Assembly (NCBI RefSeq): GCF_000003605.2
Contig: NW_003123425.1
Span: 138,267 to 202,266, forward strand
Length of the DNA stretch: 64,000 nt
Direction of reading: 5' to 3'
DNA from: Saccoglossus kowalevskii
Taxonomy: Eukaryota; Hemichordata; Enteropneusta; Harrimaniidae
Part shown: positions 1-13,225 of the stretch, piece by piece
Position numbering within the stretch: position 1 is the first letter of the stretch
Layout: each line of letters starts with the position of its first letter
Translations under genes and position numbers: made by a program
Notes under the pieces: generated by a model
Seen by the model: only the letters and a program-made list of their open reading frames with translations
Told to the model about the DNA's origin: nothing
The model's database searches: none

Positions 1-603
1 TATAAGTAATTTCAAATTATATTTAATGTGTCTCCAATACTCTTAGCACATGGGAGTTCTTTCTAAGCTTTCTTTGATTTCTCATATTCTTCTATGTTTG
101 CCATCGTTACCCATAATAATTACTGGGTAGCTATCACATTTATTACTTACATACTAGGTAATGGGGGAAAAAATCTTATTGTTTGGTTTAAAAAAAAGTC
201 ATTTTAAGAGACTGCCTCTACCTACATAAAACATGAAAATTAGGAGTCTTTATTTCCACTTGTCATAAATAAGTAATTTATTTCCATATTAACACATACA
301 TGTATGAGTTTGAATGTTGAATTCACAATTGTTTACCTTTACCTTCAAATTGCAGTATAGTCACCAATTACCTTTTGAATTTTGTTTTGTTTTTCAGTTT
401 TGGCCTTGAATTTTGGGTCCTTTAGTATACTATAATTGCAAATTTTAAAAATAGACTACAAAGACTCTAATAATGTACATACATCTCTCTGCCTTGTTAA
501 AGTTTAACTCGGAGAGCATTTGAATGCTTTGTGGGTGGTGGTGGGCGATTCCCCAGGATACATTTCCCACTATTCATGAAAATTCAGACGATCCTTTCTA
601 AGT

Positions 604-660
604 TTTTCATCACCAGACTTTTTTTCTCGTATATTGTTTAATATTTGAACCCTAATTTTG
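604..660 (+). mobile_element. Fragment of piggyBac-type MITE
   Basis: Matches the left part of the longer copies at 1248, 4630 and 6839 (TTTTCATCACCAGACTTT, then ...TATTTGAACCCTAATTTTG). The right half is missing. Confidence 0.5.
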
Positions 661-687
661 CTTTAATGCTTGAAATAGTGTACACAT

Positions 688-931
688 GAATATAATAGTA
701 GGTGGTTATTACGAGGATACCTCAACGTATGCTCAAAGACAGTCAAACCCTGGTGGCAGCCATGTTGTTTTCATTATTAGAGAACGCTTACATGCCTAAT
801 CATTCCATATTTGGAATTTGCATTTCCTAATATGGTAGGATGGAAATATCCTGTAAAATACCGCAAAATTACAGCACACTGTAACTTACATGTTTTTGTA
901 TAACGTTACAGAGACAGATGTATAATAATAG
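688..931 (+). mobile_element. Foldback non-autonomous element, copy A (short)
   Basis: Begins TAATAGTAGGTGGTTATTACG and ends GACAGATGTATAATAATA. It shares both ends and the block around CATTCCATATTTGGAATTTG with the copies at 10615 and 47580, but lacks the central palindrome. Confidence 0.65.
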
Positions 932-1051
932 TTATGATTCCTCAAAATCAGAACTTTTGCAAGTTGGACTTTGAAGTTCCATGTTGTAAAAGTCCATAAT
1001 AACTACTCATGGACTAGTGAACATTTTTCAGAATATTCAACTTTGTTGCAG

Positions 1052-4000
1052 TGGCAGTGAATATGATCCAGAGAGGTTTGCTGGGAGTCACATTCCAATT
1101 CTGGTAGTGGGTACAAAGATGGACCAAATAGACCCAAGGAGGGAGAGTGTCTTATCAAGGAGTAGTCCAGTAGCTGAAGAATGTGGTGCTGATGAAATTA
1201 ATTTAGTGAGTACATCACAGTGACCTTTCTCAATACAATGTATAATAAAAAGTACCAGACTTTCTCACCCAAATTTTCTAGACTTTTTTGTTATATTCTT
1301 CAATATTTCTGGAAATGAATCCTAATTGAACCAACAGTCAATTTTCACTGGCTATTTTATCCCAGTCTTCTGAAGGAAAGTAGACTATAAACAGGACTAT
1401 TTTGTGAATTTGCTATGAAAAGAGAGAATTTGTAATGAAAAGGTTAAATTTGCTTTCTCATTTTGCAAATATGTAAAACATCACTTCCAGAACAAGCTAA
1501 AAAACATAAAATGTCTTCAAATGATTCTATTTTAGTTAAAAAAATGATATATTATAAGTAGGTATCCTGCCCTCACTTTACTGCCCATGTACCAGAGGGT
1601 CTTATCTCTTATCACATAATTATCTACAATATAACTGACCTTCAAAGACAAACAATGCCTTCTAACTCAGTGAATGTTTGTTTACAAATCTTGAATAATT
1701 TTGGAGGTTTACCTAAATTAATATTCTGCCACTAATGTTTCATTACTTGCTCAAGATATCAAAATTAGAACGTATCGTATATATTTTGGTGTATATATTC
1801 AAAATGAGAGTTCAACTTTATATCTTGCATTTGAGGAAACTTGTAAATTTAATTAGCATAATTAGCATAGTACAAAAATGTACTTTTTTGGGAGCCCCTG
1901 CTAATGTAGTTCTTTTTGCTGTTCAGCAGCGACTGTAGCTAAATTGTGAATAGCATTTCATTCTAACCACAACGTAACAGATTGTGATTTGACAAATATA
2001 GCTGTTCAATATGAACACTTGTCTACACTAAAATACCATATCTTGTCTGTCCTGTTTATGGTGCACTGCTGCATTTAGTGGTAAACTGGTTTATCACCAC
2101 ACGTAGAGAAAACGCTGCTTCCTACCATTTCTAAGAGAAATAAAAAAAAATATGAAAAAGATGAAATGAATCTGTAAGCCTTTACCTTGTTAGTTAATAC
2201 CAACAACTGAATAGTTTTCGTGCTACTGGTACCTCCATGACAGGGTTAAATTGCTGTATGCAAATTTAACATGCATCTGCTTTGGGTGGCATAATTGGCG
2301 TTGTGTTTATAATAAATGCATTCTATTGGTCGAACATGAACATGTATTCCCACTTTCAAAAACAAACATGTCTGTGTCTTTGATATCAAATAATATTTTT
2401 GTTCATGTTCATGTCTTCCCTCAGAAACCATGATGTCACACAACCCCTTTTCTCATAATTGACATGGGGGCACTGTTCAATATATTGCACCAATTTACAT
2501 TGTTGTTGTTATATTTTCACCAGGATTGTATGCAGTCTAAAGACCTGGCAGCTGGAACATCAAAAGCTGTCAAGTTCAGCAGATTCTTTGATAAGGTAAA
2601 GAATATACAAATTGGCTATACTTCATATTGATGTTTTGATTGGTTCTATGCTTTATGCAAATTAGCAATATTTACATATCATTTGCATATTTAAGCATAA
2701 TGTTTTTGTGTTCTGTTTTATTACTGCCATAAATGACATCTTAACACATTTTAGCATAATTTAATAATTAAATTGCATATAGTGAAGCTTCACTATGTAT
2801 CTTATTACACCCAAATTTAATGGCAAACAAAAAGAATAAGTATAAATAGGTGTATGGTACATGTATATATAATTTGTACAATGACCCAGTCATTGATATT
2901 TAACTCTGGCACATTTGTCACTGCTGTCTTACAAACATTGTGTTTATTACACAACAACACATTGATACCTGGTTGGAATATCAAATCAAAGTATTAACAT
3001 TGCCATAGTGGTGCTGTAGATTTGATAGGAGCATAATTATTTTTAATTTGTTCATAAAGCACAGTCTTAGCCACATGTCTTATGGTTCTAATCACAAATA
3101 CTGCCAAATCGTTAATTTACTACCTAGCCACCTCCAACCCAAACACTGTAATATTGATGTATGTTATATTGAAACATTTGTATAACTCAAGGCACTTTTC
3201 CCTAAAATGGAAATTATCTCCAAATATGGAGACATTCTTTTGATTAGAATCCAAGTGCTTTTTGAATCTCCTAATAAATTGTGTAAACAAATCATGTTAA
3301 AATATTTGGTGAATATCCTCCAATCGATTTTCTCACCAAAAGGTGAATTTTGCTGTTGGTATTTTGAGCTGGGCTGCTTATTGGGTTGACAAAAATATCT
3401 CTGGTATCAAGTAACTGTATTCCAATTGAGACCTGCATTCATCTTTTCATCTGGTGAATCTTCCCAATTTGGAGTTAGTCTGCATTTTGTTAATACCCCA
3501 GAAATTTTAAATTTGTTTTGTCAGAATAATAGAGTAATCTTTTCATTAAAGGTGCATTTAGGTAAAATGATGGTATTCCACAATAGTGATCCACTGTACA
3601 AGTACAATTCACGAAACCTTGATTATTCTCGACCCCAATTGCTAATAAACTTCAGCATCATTGCTATACAAATACATCACAGTATGTGCTTCACTAATAA
3701 TAACCTTATATCACCAATAACTGAATAAGTAACTATAACATCAACATGCAAGTCTGCAGTAATCACTTAACAACATTGTTCAAAATCATTTATCTTTGCA
3801 AGTCTCTCCTCTATTTGACTTTATATTTGTTCTATGCAGTGCTTTGAGACTTTGCTTTCCGATTCTGTCTATCCCTATGTTTGTAGGTGATTCGTCGTCA
3901 GTTTTACTGTAACACGTCTAAGGATTCACCTGCTAAGGTCTGTCTCTACATTCATCACTACAGCCTCTCAATAAGTTGTAGCATTGTTGTTGTTTTTTGT

Positions 4001-7000
4001 TTCATAATCAGACGTTATGTTCTCTTCATGGTTTTGTTTAAAAATTGGGTGTTGAGTGCCAAACCAACTATCTCTCTGCACAAAATTACATTCATGCATA
4101 GTTAGTGTTTCCTCTAAGCCTTATTTTTGTACATTTGTTTCACTGTGAAGCCTCTAAGTTTCTGTGAATAGTGAGAAATATGAGATTTTTTTTTATTTAA
4201 TCTATTTTGAAGTGAAGTGAAGTCAAAACATTACTCAGTGCAAAATGTGCTATGAAAGCACATTGTTTCCCACTTGAAGATAAAAACTCAATTTTATATT
4301 TTAAGCTTGCTAAGAACTAAGAACTACACAGGTTACATTGTTGTGGTGTGACACCTGATGACAAATTGCAGATGAATTTGTAATTTATTCTCACATGGTG
4401 TGCTTTATCGCAAATGGCACTTTTTGTCTGAAATTTGGAATTGGCACAACCCCTAATGAAAATAGATAGCTGTCTTGATTTGTAATCGTTCTCGTCATCC
4501 ACTTCATTACATTATATAAATAGATACATAGATTTATGTGTAAGTATTTAATCATTTTTCGTTGTGCACAAGAGATAGTTGGTCTGCAGTGAATATACAT
4601 CTCTGCGCATCACTGCCTAACATAACAAGCATTCACCACCAGACTTTCTTGCCCAAATTTTTCTGCACTTTTTTTTTATATTCTTCAATATTTCTGGAAA
4701 TGAACCCTAATTTTGGACAAACTTTGAGTGAATTTTCACCCAAATAAATTAGCTATTTTTGCCCTAGTCTTTTGAACGAAAGTGCAGACTATAAACAGGA
4801 CTATTTTGTGTATTTGTGATGAGATGAAAAGAGGGAGCTGGTGGTGAAAAGGTTAAATAAATGCCCACACTTGTACGGCTAATATCAACGTCTGTTGTAT
4901 ATTTGAAGATAAATAAATATATTCAAGGCTATATACTTATTGATGGGCTAATCTATAGTGTCTTTACCTTCACCCCTCTACCCCTTCCTCCCAAAAAATT
5001 GGTCATTATGGACCAAACTATATTGTGATAGGGGGTTGAAGGCAAAGATTAAAAACATAAATAAACAAGTTCTAGTTCTTTATTCATTGTAACCGTATCT
5101 AATGGCATGTGTCTGATGCTACTTACTTTTATGCATGACTTTCTGCATAACAACTGCTTGTTTTGTGCATGATGGCTTGTATGTTTACATCTGAAAATAT
5201 TGGTGTGCACTTGACTTGACAGATCTCTTTCCTGACTTGCACTGAACACTTAATAATCAAAATAATTAATAACAAGTCTAATAAGAAGTTCTTTCGTTGT
5301 GAACAAAACGTTTTGTTACGGTCATGCAGTTTGTCACTGCGTGCACATTTATACATCATTGCAGTAATGAAAGTTATTCACTGATACATGTACATTGGTA
5401 TGATGGAGTATTCATGTACAATGTATGCATATGCACTGATTGAGGATGGCATGCAACAAAAAACATAATTTCACTTAAGTCATACAAAAATTCTGATCTG
5501 GATTCAAACTTGTAGATCTATTGAAAATAATTGTTGATCTACTAGGTAGAATTAAACCTTATACAATGTACATGTGTGGCATATTTGCTCTGTTAATAGT
5601 GTTGTATATGCTTACGTAAATTACAAAGTTATGTCTAAGACCAGTTATGTCGTATATACAATAAATGCAATGTTGGGTTTATGTGCACCCTCTATTTGAG
5701 ATGTGCTTCTATTAGAATATTAAATCTCACATGTAATTATTTATATATGATCTCCAAAGTGAAATTATTGTTATTTTGATAATTCAGATAAAATAAAATA
5801 AATAAAATACATTTCTTTCACAATCTAAACTAAACACGTCACATGTCAGATCACATGTTAGGTCACTTGCATTTTAGGGTGTCCAGTACACAGGTCATTA
5901 GTTGGGTTCTACATAGTGCGTACCGGTATATAAAGGTGATTAGTAGGAAAGAATGCATAAAACTGCACTTTGTGGTAAATTGTCTCTGTTTTCAATAATT
6001 TGATTAAAGAGCCATCTACTGCAATTTTTAATTCATGTAAACTTCTGTCAAATTAGTATTGACAAGTTGTAAGATGTTGTTTCATTTGTGTACATCAGAC
6101 CGCATGTTAGATCAAGTGTCTGTAAGAATTGCACTCGAGCAGTTCTCCTATGACTGTCAATAAGCTTGTGGGCACCTCACCAAAGATAGTAAGAGTTTTG
6201 ATTGGTTACTGCTTCTAAGAGTCATGATTTTCCTACTACACGACTGGTCACATGTAATTGCAGATGATGTACACCAGTGACTGGTTATGTATATTTACTG
6301 AGATAAACCCACCCTACAACTGATTCAAGTCAGATGGAAAATTAATGTCAGAGAATGCAGCTCATGTTCCTTTAACTACTTTAAATAAAAAACATGTTGT
6401 GGTTCCTATAACAAACTTTTTGAACAAAAGAGTACCGGTAGCTCAGCTAGATTTTTTCTTTTTAATTTTCCAACTGTTTACTTTTTTCCCAGCAAACAAA
6501 GACTGCCTTTGTAGTTACAAATGTCATCATAGATGTAAATCATATATGAAGTTGTTTACATTACCAAGTTTTGCAAAGATTTAAATCTCTGTAAAATCTC
6601 ATTCAAAACCTGGCACAATTTTGTGATGTTTTTCTCAAATATGGCCAAAAACAAAGGTCTGGTTGTCAAAATAAGGATAGGTTGAGTTATAGGAACCACA
6701 CATGTTTTTTTCTGTATTGAATGTCAATGTGTTATGAAAATATATGTGTGTTTAGGGGGTTAAAGTGTCAAATATGTTTAACAATCTCTGGAATTTTTTT
6801 AGTTCACATTCCATAGTCTCCAACACAGCCATAATGTTTTAACCTTTTCACCACCAGACTTTCTCACCCAAATTTTGCTGCACTTTGTTTTTTAAAATTT
6901 TTCATTATTACTGGAAATGAACCCTAATTTTGGAGCCAACAGACAAATTTTGAGTCAATTTCCAGTTTCTGCTGCAAAAATTCTACTAATTCAGACTATA

Positions 7001-10000
7001 ATATGGGACTATTTTGTGAATTTGTGATAAAAAGGGGGAACTGATGGTGAAAAGGGTAATCATTGGTGTTACTATTGGAGGGCAAAACGTGGATTTTATA
7101 ATCACTGTATACATGGGTAATGGGTATAGAATTCAGGTTGTAGCATGTTAACCCATTCCCATAATGGAAGTAGACAGAGAGGTGAACTGTTCTGGTATGG
7201 TAATTCTGATGTTAGTCTCAGCCCTAGTGGGAGCACTCCCTATGGTTTTGGAAAACATGGAGTGTAAAACACTGCATGTGCAGAGAGATGTTGAGTAACA
7301 CTAGATATACATGTACATCATGTCTTCAGCATTGAATGAGTTTGTATGCAAACGTTTCAATGTAATGGCGACGACATGTAGGTTTATTTAAAATGTGTTT
7401 ATGGGTGTGGCTGCAGCCAGCTGCATGAACTTTTCCATCTAGGTGGGTCAGGTATGACAGAGTATACATTTCTTGATAATGTTTTATTTATTAAAATCAA
7501 TTTACAAAGATACAGTGAATTTTTTCACACGATTTAAAAAAATTAAAAATGTTTGGTCTGTAGATTATTGTAAACTGCTGTAATTTCCAGTGAGACAAAT
7601 GTTTGTAGCAGTGACAATTTTTATTATGTTGTCTGACACTGAGTTCCAATCACTCTTGCAAAATTTAGTCTTTGTGAATGGTACAAAATCCTGAAATCTC
7701 AAAAATGTTTACCAACGAAAATGGTTTACAGTATTTCTCTACATGTTGAAAATTTTATTAAATTGAAATTATTATTTTTTCTTGCCCACTGGATGGCATT
7801 AGTTATAACATTATCAAATTTGTTATTTATCTGTCATACCCATGAAATCATCTACAATGCCAATTTTACCAAATTTTATTTTATTTTATGAGAAACTTGT
7901 GTCGAAATAAACAGTCACTCATAAATGCCCTGCTAGTGAAATTGTTTTACATGAATGTGTTAATTATTAAACAGGTATGTAATGTCCATAAGCGCATAGT
8001 GCCCGACTTACATGTACTTGTCCAGTGGCATCACTATATTTCCCAGTGTAATACATCATCAGAATAAATTTGTCTATATTTTCAAGTTTGTTTTGAAAAC
8101 AATTGCAGGGGAAAAAATGTTAATATCTCAACACCATCAGTAAAAAAAAAATTAAACAAGAAATGATTGGCATTGTAATGATAACAAATGTTAGGTATTC
8201 TTGGGTTAATGAGAATTCTATGGTTAACTTGGAGGGTTTTAAATACTTTTTTTCCGATATTACATCTTGATGTACTACTGTACATTTGCATGTGTGGACC
8301 ATATCTTATTGTAAACTAAAATTATTTCGTTCATCTAGTATATATGTTCATTTTATTTTTGATAAAATAATGCATAATCTATGCGAGTAAAAAATAAACT
8401 TTAATTTATTGATACGTACAATTAAAGTTATTTTCTGAGATCATTCATAAAGCTTCATTTAGTGTCTTGAGATTTATATGTGTACATGTACATTTGGTGA
8501 CATGGATATGTGTCAATTGTGGGAAATACTCATACTGATAAGTTCCCACAATTAATGCAAATTCCGACCGTCAGCTTCACATTAGTCACATGACCCTTTT
8601 AGCTTTAGGAATGATATCAGAGTGCAAATTTAATTCAGTGTTCCTTCCTTCAATGAACCACTACTCATTGTGTTTCATTAGCTGCAAAACCAATTAAAAA
8701 ATTAAGTTTACAATGATTAATTACCTGGTTGTCATCAAGGTGCATTATTAAAAATAAATATTAGTATTTTCTCCAAATTATCCATATTGCTCATTTAAGA
8801 TAGTTATGCATGCGTGAAGGCTAAATTACGAGATCTGAAATATATTGACTAATTTCCATTGTATATTATGATGAATCAGAAAAATGGCCCCAATGCTTCT
8901 TTGTTGCCTTCTTGGCTTAGTTGGTACAAATAAGTTCTGAACTGGTAAAAACAGGTAATATTTAATTTTTATTTTATTTTTTGCTTTTCATTTATGCAGA
9001 TACAAAATGTATATCAAAGAGTACTAGTAATGCATACATATTTTTACGCTGAGCTGCAAAGTTATTAAAATAATAATATCATTTTATTTGTACATGTATT
9101 TTCAGTTTGGTGATTTTATATTAAAAGTACATAAATTTCACCTGCATATGACAGACAGCCATAGCATTTTAGTGTGCATTGTTATCATTACTTGCGACTC
9201 AGTTTCAGCATATGTGCAGATTCAAACCTCTCCACTTTAAATGTTCTTTTAATGAACAGGGGAACAAACCTGTGACTTGATATAGCTGCAAGACAGCTAA
9301 TAACAAATTTCTTCAACTGTGCTGTATAGTGAGATGCATGTATATTTCTTGGTAATTTTTTTTCAATGTATGGTTTTCTATTGACAATGATACGTTAGGG
9401 AATGAGCATAACAACATGTAACCAGATTAAGTTTTGCAGGACAGTCCCCTCTCAACTACCGGTACATGTACTGTCTAGACATAAAGCACCTAAAATGTCC
9501 ACATGGTTACATAACCAAAATCCTTCATAGGAGATCCAGGCTACTGTCAAAAGGGAGTCTCATAGATATACATTGTAACTCATGAAGTCATGCTATTCTG
9601 CTTTTGTGACCACATAATCATTACTGACATATAAAATAATGATTGCAATTTGGGAATAACTTTGAAAAGTATTTCATTGCCTTCACAGGTTATAGAAAGA
9701 AGATTTTTTGCAAAAGACCCATTCCAAGTAAGTTGCTATTCACAAGACTTATTTATTTTTTGATAGTTATTTATTGTCTTTTAATACTACTGTCACATTA
9801 AAGCGAGGGAGTCGTCACCTACACATGCGTCAGATGGCCGTAGCGTGTCATTGTTTACCCATGAGCCTTTGCGTTTTTAGCGTGTGTTATCGTCGATTGG
9901 GACTCAATTCCCGCACGTGTGCAGATGACGACCCTCTCACTTTAATATATCAGTCATGCATTGCTATTTAGATTTATACTTTGGCTGAGTGTATGTAATG

Positions 10001-11325
10001 TTTGAATTTCACTTGAATGCAGTGGTAGTGTCCTATAAATTCAGGGGTGAGGGTTAATCTTACGAGGAAATGAATATTGATTGTGTAATATAGTCCATCA
10101 TCGAACAGAAAATCCTGCATGCACTTGGGAGACTTGTGGATTCCATGAAATATTAAAAAATCTATCACAACCAAATCTTTGCCAAAGTTCTTGGTTATAT
10201 TCATTTACTGGAAAAAAATTGCTCACTCACCGGAAATACCATAATTTACATTATTATATTACACATATTGCCTCATGTGGCTAAATTTTTCCTAATTTAA
10301 AAATACAACTTCAATACCAAGTATGGAGATTTGTGAACTATTAATTCTGTGGTTATTTAACTTGGACACCATAAAAAAGGGGCATGGATTGAAAAGCTTT
10401 GTAAGGGCCTAACCCTATATGACTTATAACATTCCATGCACCTGGACATTGCATTACATGGTGATAACCTTATTATTATACATCTTTTCCCTGCTGTTGT
10501 AATAATTTAATTTAATTTTTAATGAGATTTCCAAATAAGGAAGACATTCAAACATGTCTGTAACACTTTAAAACATTTCCATTTGTGGATGGATGAATTC
10601 TATTGTTTTTGATGTCAGATGTATAATAATATGAGGTTATTACAAGGATACTGCAAAGTATGCACAAAGACAGTACAGCGGGAGTATCAACTGACTCAGA
10701 GTGGAGGTCAATGTGACTGCGTACTGTCTGAGTGCATACTTTGAAGTACCCTCATAAAACCCTTTTTATTATACATTTTTTTCCACCAGAAATACATCGT
10801 GGGAATGTAGAATTTCAAAACTTTTAGAACAGATTAGCGAACTTCTTTGTGTGGGATTCGGTGAAACCCCAAGGGAAGCCTTACACATGTAATCGTTCCA
10901 TATTTGGAATTTGTATTTCCTATTATGGTAGGATGAAAATACCCCATAAAATACAGCAAAATTCTGGCATGCTGTAACTCATGGTGCTACAGTGACAGAT
11001 GTATAATAATATTAATTATATGCATATATTCAAACATAAATTCATGAAACGCAGAATTCAAACTCTTCTTGCCACTATAATATATGATTTGTGATATGTG
11101 GTATGTAGATTGTAGCATAATGTAGGTTTAATAATTCTGCCTATACATGCATGTCACATAGGACAAATTTATTGCATCTGCAATGTATATGCAAACTGCA
11201 ACATGTCATATGAAGTATTTGTGTCTGTTCCTTTGCAGTCAGTTTCCACTAGTTCTTACATGTACACAGACAGAAGACGACCTGTTGCGCCACAGTATAT
11301 TTCAAAAACATGCCATCAAGACTGA
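1052..11325 (+). CDS. RABL3: RABL3 (Rab-like protein 3), 3' part of gene
   Basis: Small-GTPase-like protein; in vertebrates RABL3 lacks a lipid anchor and has been linked to KRAS prenylation. Exons seen: 1052-1205, 2524-2595, 9689-9727 (alternative 3887-3937) and 11239-11325 with stop TGA. Exon 1052 begins in mid-codon and encodes the G4 guanine-binding motif as VVGTKMDQ (human VIGTKLDQ) and ends EINL. Exon 2524 gives DCMQSKDLAAGTSKAVKFSR then FFDK, nearly colinear with human RABL3. Exon 9689 gives VIERRFFAKDPFQ, matching the human VIEKRYF region. The last exon ends with a basic tail containing DRRRPVAPQY and CHQD. All internal borders from 2524 on are phase 0, with good acceptors and GTGAGT/GTAAAG/GTAAGT donors. 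The 5' half (P-loop, switches) lies before the window. The family assignment is firm; the last exon is less conserved and is chosen by phase and basic composition. Confidence 0.88.
1248..1447 (+). mobile_element. piggyBac-type MITE, copy 1
   Basis: About 200 bases colinear with the copies at 4630 and 6839, sharing TTCTGGAAATGAA...CCTAAT and GACTATAAACAGGACTATTTTGTG. The right end keeps GAAAAGG followed by TTAA (1444-1447); the left terminal repeat is eroded to ACCAGACTTTCTC. Confidence 0.7.
1462..1600 (+). repeat. Dispersed repeat, pair with 11885-12025
   Basis: AAACATCACTTCCAGAACAA and the following ~110 bases recur at 11923 (AAACATCACTGCCAGAACAA), both ending in a stretch with GTATC and CCC-CACTTT. 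Family unknown; about 75% alike by eye. Confidence 0.5.
3887..3937 (+). CDS. RABL3: Alternative penultimate exon of RABL3
   Basis: A 51-base open stretch follows a pyrimidine-rich acceptor (ttgtag) and ends AAG before gtctgt. It would read VIRRQFYCNTSKDSPAK directly after RFFDK of the previous exon. The other candidate, 9689-9727, starts VIERRFF, so both begin with VI-x-R and both are phase 0 to phase 0. They look like alternative (mutually exclusive) versions of the same exon, though both could also be kept in one transcript. The donor GTCTGT is weak, so this one may be minor or a relic. Confidence 0.45.
4630..4856 (+). mobile_element. piggyBac-type MITE, copy 2
   Basis: Left end TTCACCACCAGACTTTCTTG, right end CTGGTGGTGAAAAGG then TTAA (4853-4856). 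The ends are inverted repeats. No coding capacity. It sits in the RABL3 intron before exon 9689. Confidence 0.75.
6839..7059 (+). mobile_element. piggyBac-type MITE, copy 3, best ends
   Basis: Starts TTAA (6839-6842) then CCTTTTCACCACCAG and ends CTGATGGTGAAAAGGGTAA. The TTAA target site and CCTT-type inverted ends fit the piggyBac superfamily as a non-autonomous element. The inside has no open frame and is ~70-80% like copy 2 by eye. Confidence 0.8.
7060..9688. other. Long RABL3 intron segment, nothing coding seen
   Basis: AT-rich intron before exon 9689. No exon, RNA gene or complete mobile element recognised. Confidence 0.5.
9795..9949. mobile_element. Short TIR element (MITE), ~155 bp
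   Basis: Left end ACATTAAAGCGAGGGAGTCG, right end CGACCCTCTCACTTTAATAT, an inverted pair of about 33 bases continuing through GTCACCTACACATGCG / CGCACGTGTGCAGATGAC. It is CpG-richer than its surroundings. It lies in the last RABL3 intron. A related CTTTAATAT end occurs near 14750. Confidence 0.7.
10615..11011 (+). mobile_element. Foldback non-autonomous element, copy B (full)
   Basis: About 397 bases, from TAATAATATGAGGTTATTAC to GACAGATGTATAATAATATT. The left ~170 bases form a palindrome: AGTATGCAC...GACAGTAC pairs with GTACTGTCTGAGTGCATACT, and the outer arms GAGGTTATTACAAGGATACT pair with AGTACCCTCATAAAACC. The right half carries the conserved block TCGTTCCATATTTGGAATTT. No open frame. 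Confidence 0.75.
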
Positions 11326-11884
11326 CGTTTTCCTGAAGCTGCAGAAGATCTTTAATATCTTTCTATCTAATATGGGGTTATTTTCCAATTCTACGATATC
11401 ATGGTCACCATAGTGAACCAATTATTCTGCTCTGAAAGTGTATTTATTTAAAGGTCAGAAATGACTGAGAAAGAGAACGTACCAGTCTTTTACAAAATAT
11501 ATCTAGTCTTACAATGGGTGTACAGATAATGGAGCATGAAAGGACATTTTGTATTCCTTCATTGACCCTTTGGTTTTCTACTGCCATGACTAAAATAAGG
11601 CAATCTACTGCTGAAAGTTGTGGTCTGTTTAATACGGTGTAGGATTATTGGCATAGTCTTGCAATACATGCATTTTTACTACCATGTAGCTCTTTTGTTT
11701 TACTGGACAAATTATTTTCAAATGTGCAATACTGTAATAGCTTTCACTAAAACCAGTAAACAAATTTTATTTGCCACCTTGTACAAGATTATTTGTTCTA
11801 TCTAATCTCTCTTAGTCGGTATTGACCATTTCCATATACATATGTCTGAAATATGGTTAAAAATGCCGTGTAATTGTAATTGTT

Positions 11885-12025
11885 TAAAATTGCTTTCACA
11901 AGTTTTGAGAATATATGAAACATCACTGCCAGAACAAAATTGAAACATAAAATGTATTAGAATGATACTGCATATTTTAGCTAAACGTATGTTATATTAA
12001 AAGTATCGAAACCCCACTTTCCCTC
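11885..12025 (+). repeat. Dispersed repeat, pair with 1462-1600
   Basis: Second copy of the unclassified repeat described at 1462-1600, located just downstream of RABL3. Confidence 0.5.
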
Positions 12026-13225
12026 TAATTTCATTTTTGAGGTTGAGACTGTTTGTAAGTTGTACATAATATTTGAAACACTACACTAACATATTGTGGA
12101 GTTATTAAAGCCATGTCCTTACTCCTGTACAGTCATGGTTGAAAGAATTTAGAACCAATGGGTGTTACTCGGCACTACAATACCGGGTATATACATTTCA
12201 CGCTGGTCACACGAACATGAGAACATGAACAAATTTGTTTTGATTTTTAGCAAATAAAATTGTATTTGGGTTTTTTTAAATTCTCAAAATAATGACACTA
12301 TCATACAATATACTATATAAATATATGTACAACCACGTCAAGAGGGTCAATATTTATGTATTTAAGCACTGAAGAACCATCAGTCTAATGTAAGTACACG
12401 GTAATAATGAACACAAACTTTACTTTTATTGTGAATTGAATTAATTGATATATTAATAATTCATGTCATTATGTATCATGTTCCCCTTAAATATTTTATT
12501 CTTCTTTCGACTTTATTTTCAAAATGTCACAAGGTAGTGTGATGTTTTGTTATCAAACTGGGACTTAAGAGAATTTTTAGATATATGACCAATGGGCTTC
12601 ATGTAAATAAATGGGACATTGTTTTCAAAGAACACTTGAGTTAATGTGATCTATCTTCTTTGATTTGTTCACTGTATTTCAACTGATCCAATATGGTAAT
12701 ATAGGAATAATATAGCTAACTAGTATTTATGTATCCTATCCAATATTTATAAGATACAATATTGTCAGCAGGTATCTGCATGTATTCAAGATGGCTAAAT
12801 ATGCTTTGTGTTTAAGGAATAACGCAATACAATGCCCATCACTGCACATGGTATAACACCGCTATCAGAATAAGAGGTTTTATGATGTCATACATTCACA
12901 TTATCACACAATAATCTCTATTTGCAAGTGAATTCATTTTAACAAAATGCCCCAAATTTAACTAAATTCTGATGGTGGTAATTTATAACAGTAATGAATC
13001 CCCCATAGCTTCATATTGGATTTGTAGAAAAGTCTAGACGCGATGTTTTTGACTCGCCTTGCCATTATCTTGCCATAGACCTTTCTCAACTAATATGGTA
13101 CTGTGGTGGATTCGTTTTTGATTAAATAACAGGAAAAGGACAGAGATGTATGAAATAATTTGTCAGACGAAATCAACATCCCCATTCAAGCCCTGTTATT
13201 AGTCTCCGTCCGAACGAAGTCCGAA
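12026..13225. other. Intergenic, downstream of RABL3
   Basis: No gene seen. AATAAA at 12253-12258 is a possible but distant RABL3 polyadenylation signal. The stretch is AT-rich up to the start of the tandem array. Confidence 0.4.

Larger units (their letters stand above)
1..1051. other. RABL3 intron with repeat fragments
   Basis: No exon recognised. The preceding RABL3 exon is outside the window. The stretch holds a fragment of the piggyBac-type MITE (about 604-660) and one copy of the foldback repeat (688-931). The rest is AT-rich intron. Confidence 0.6.
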
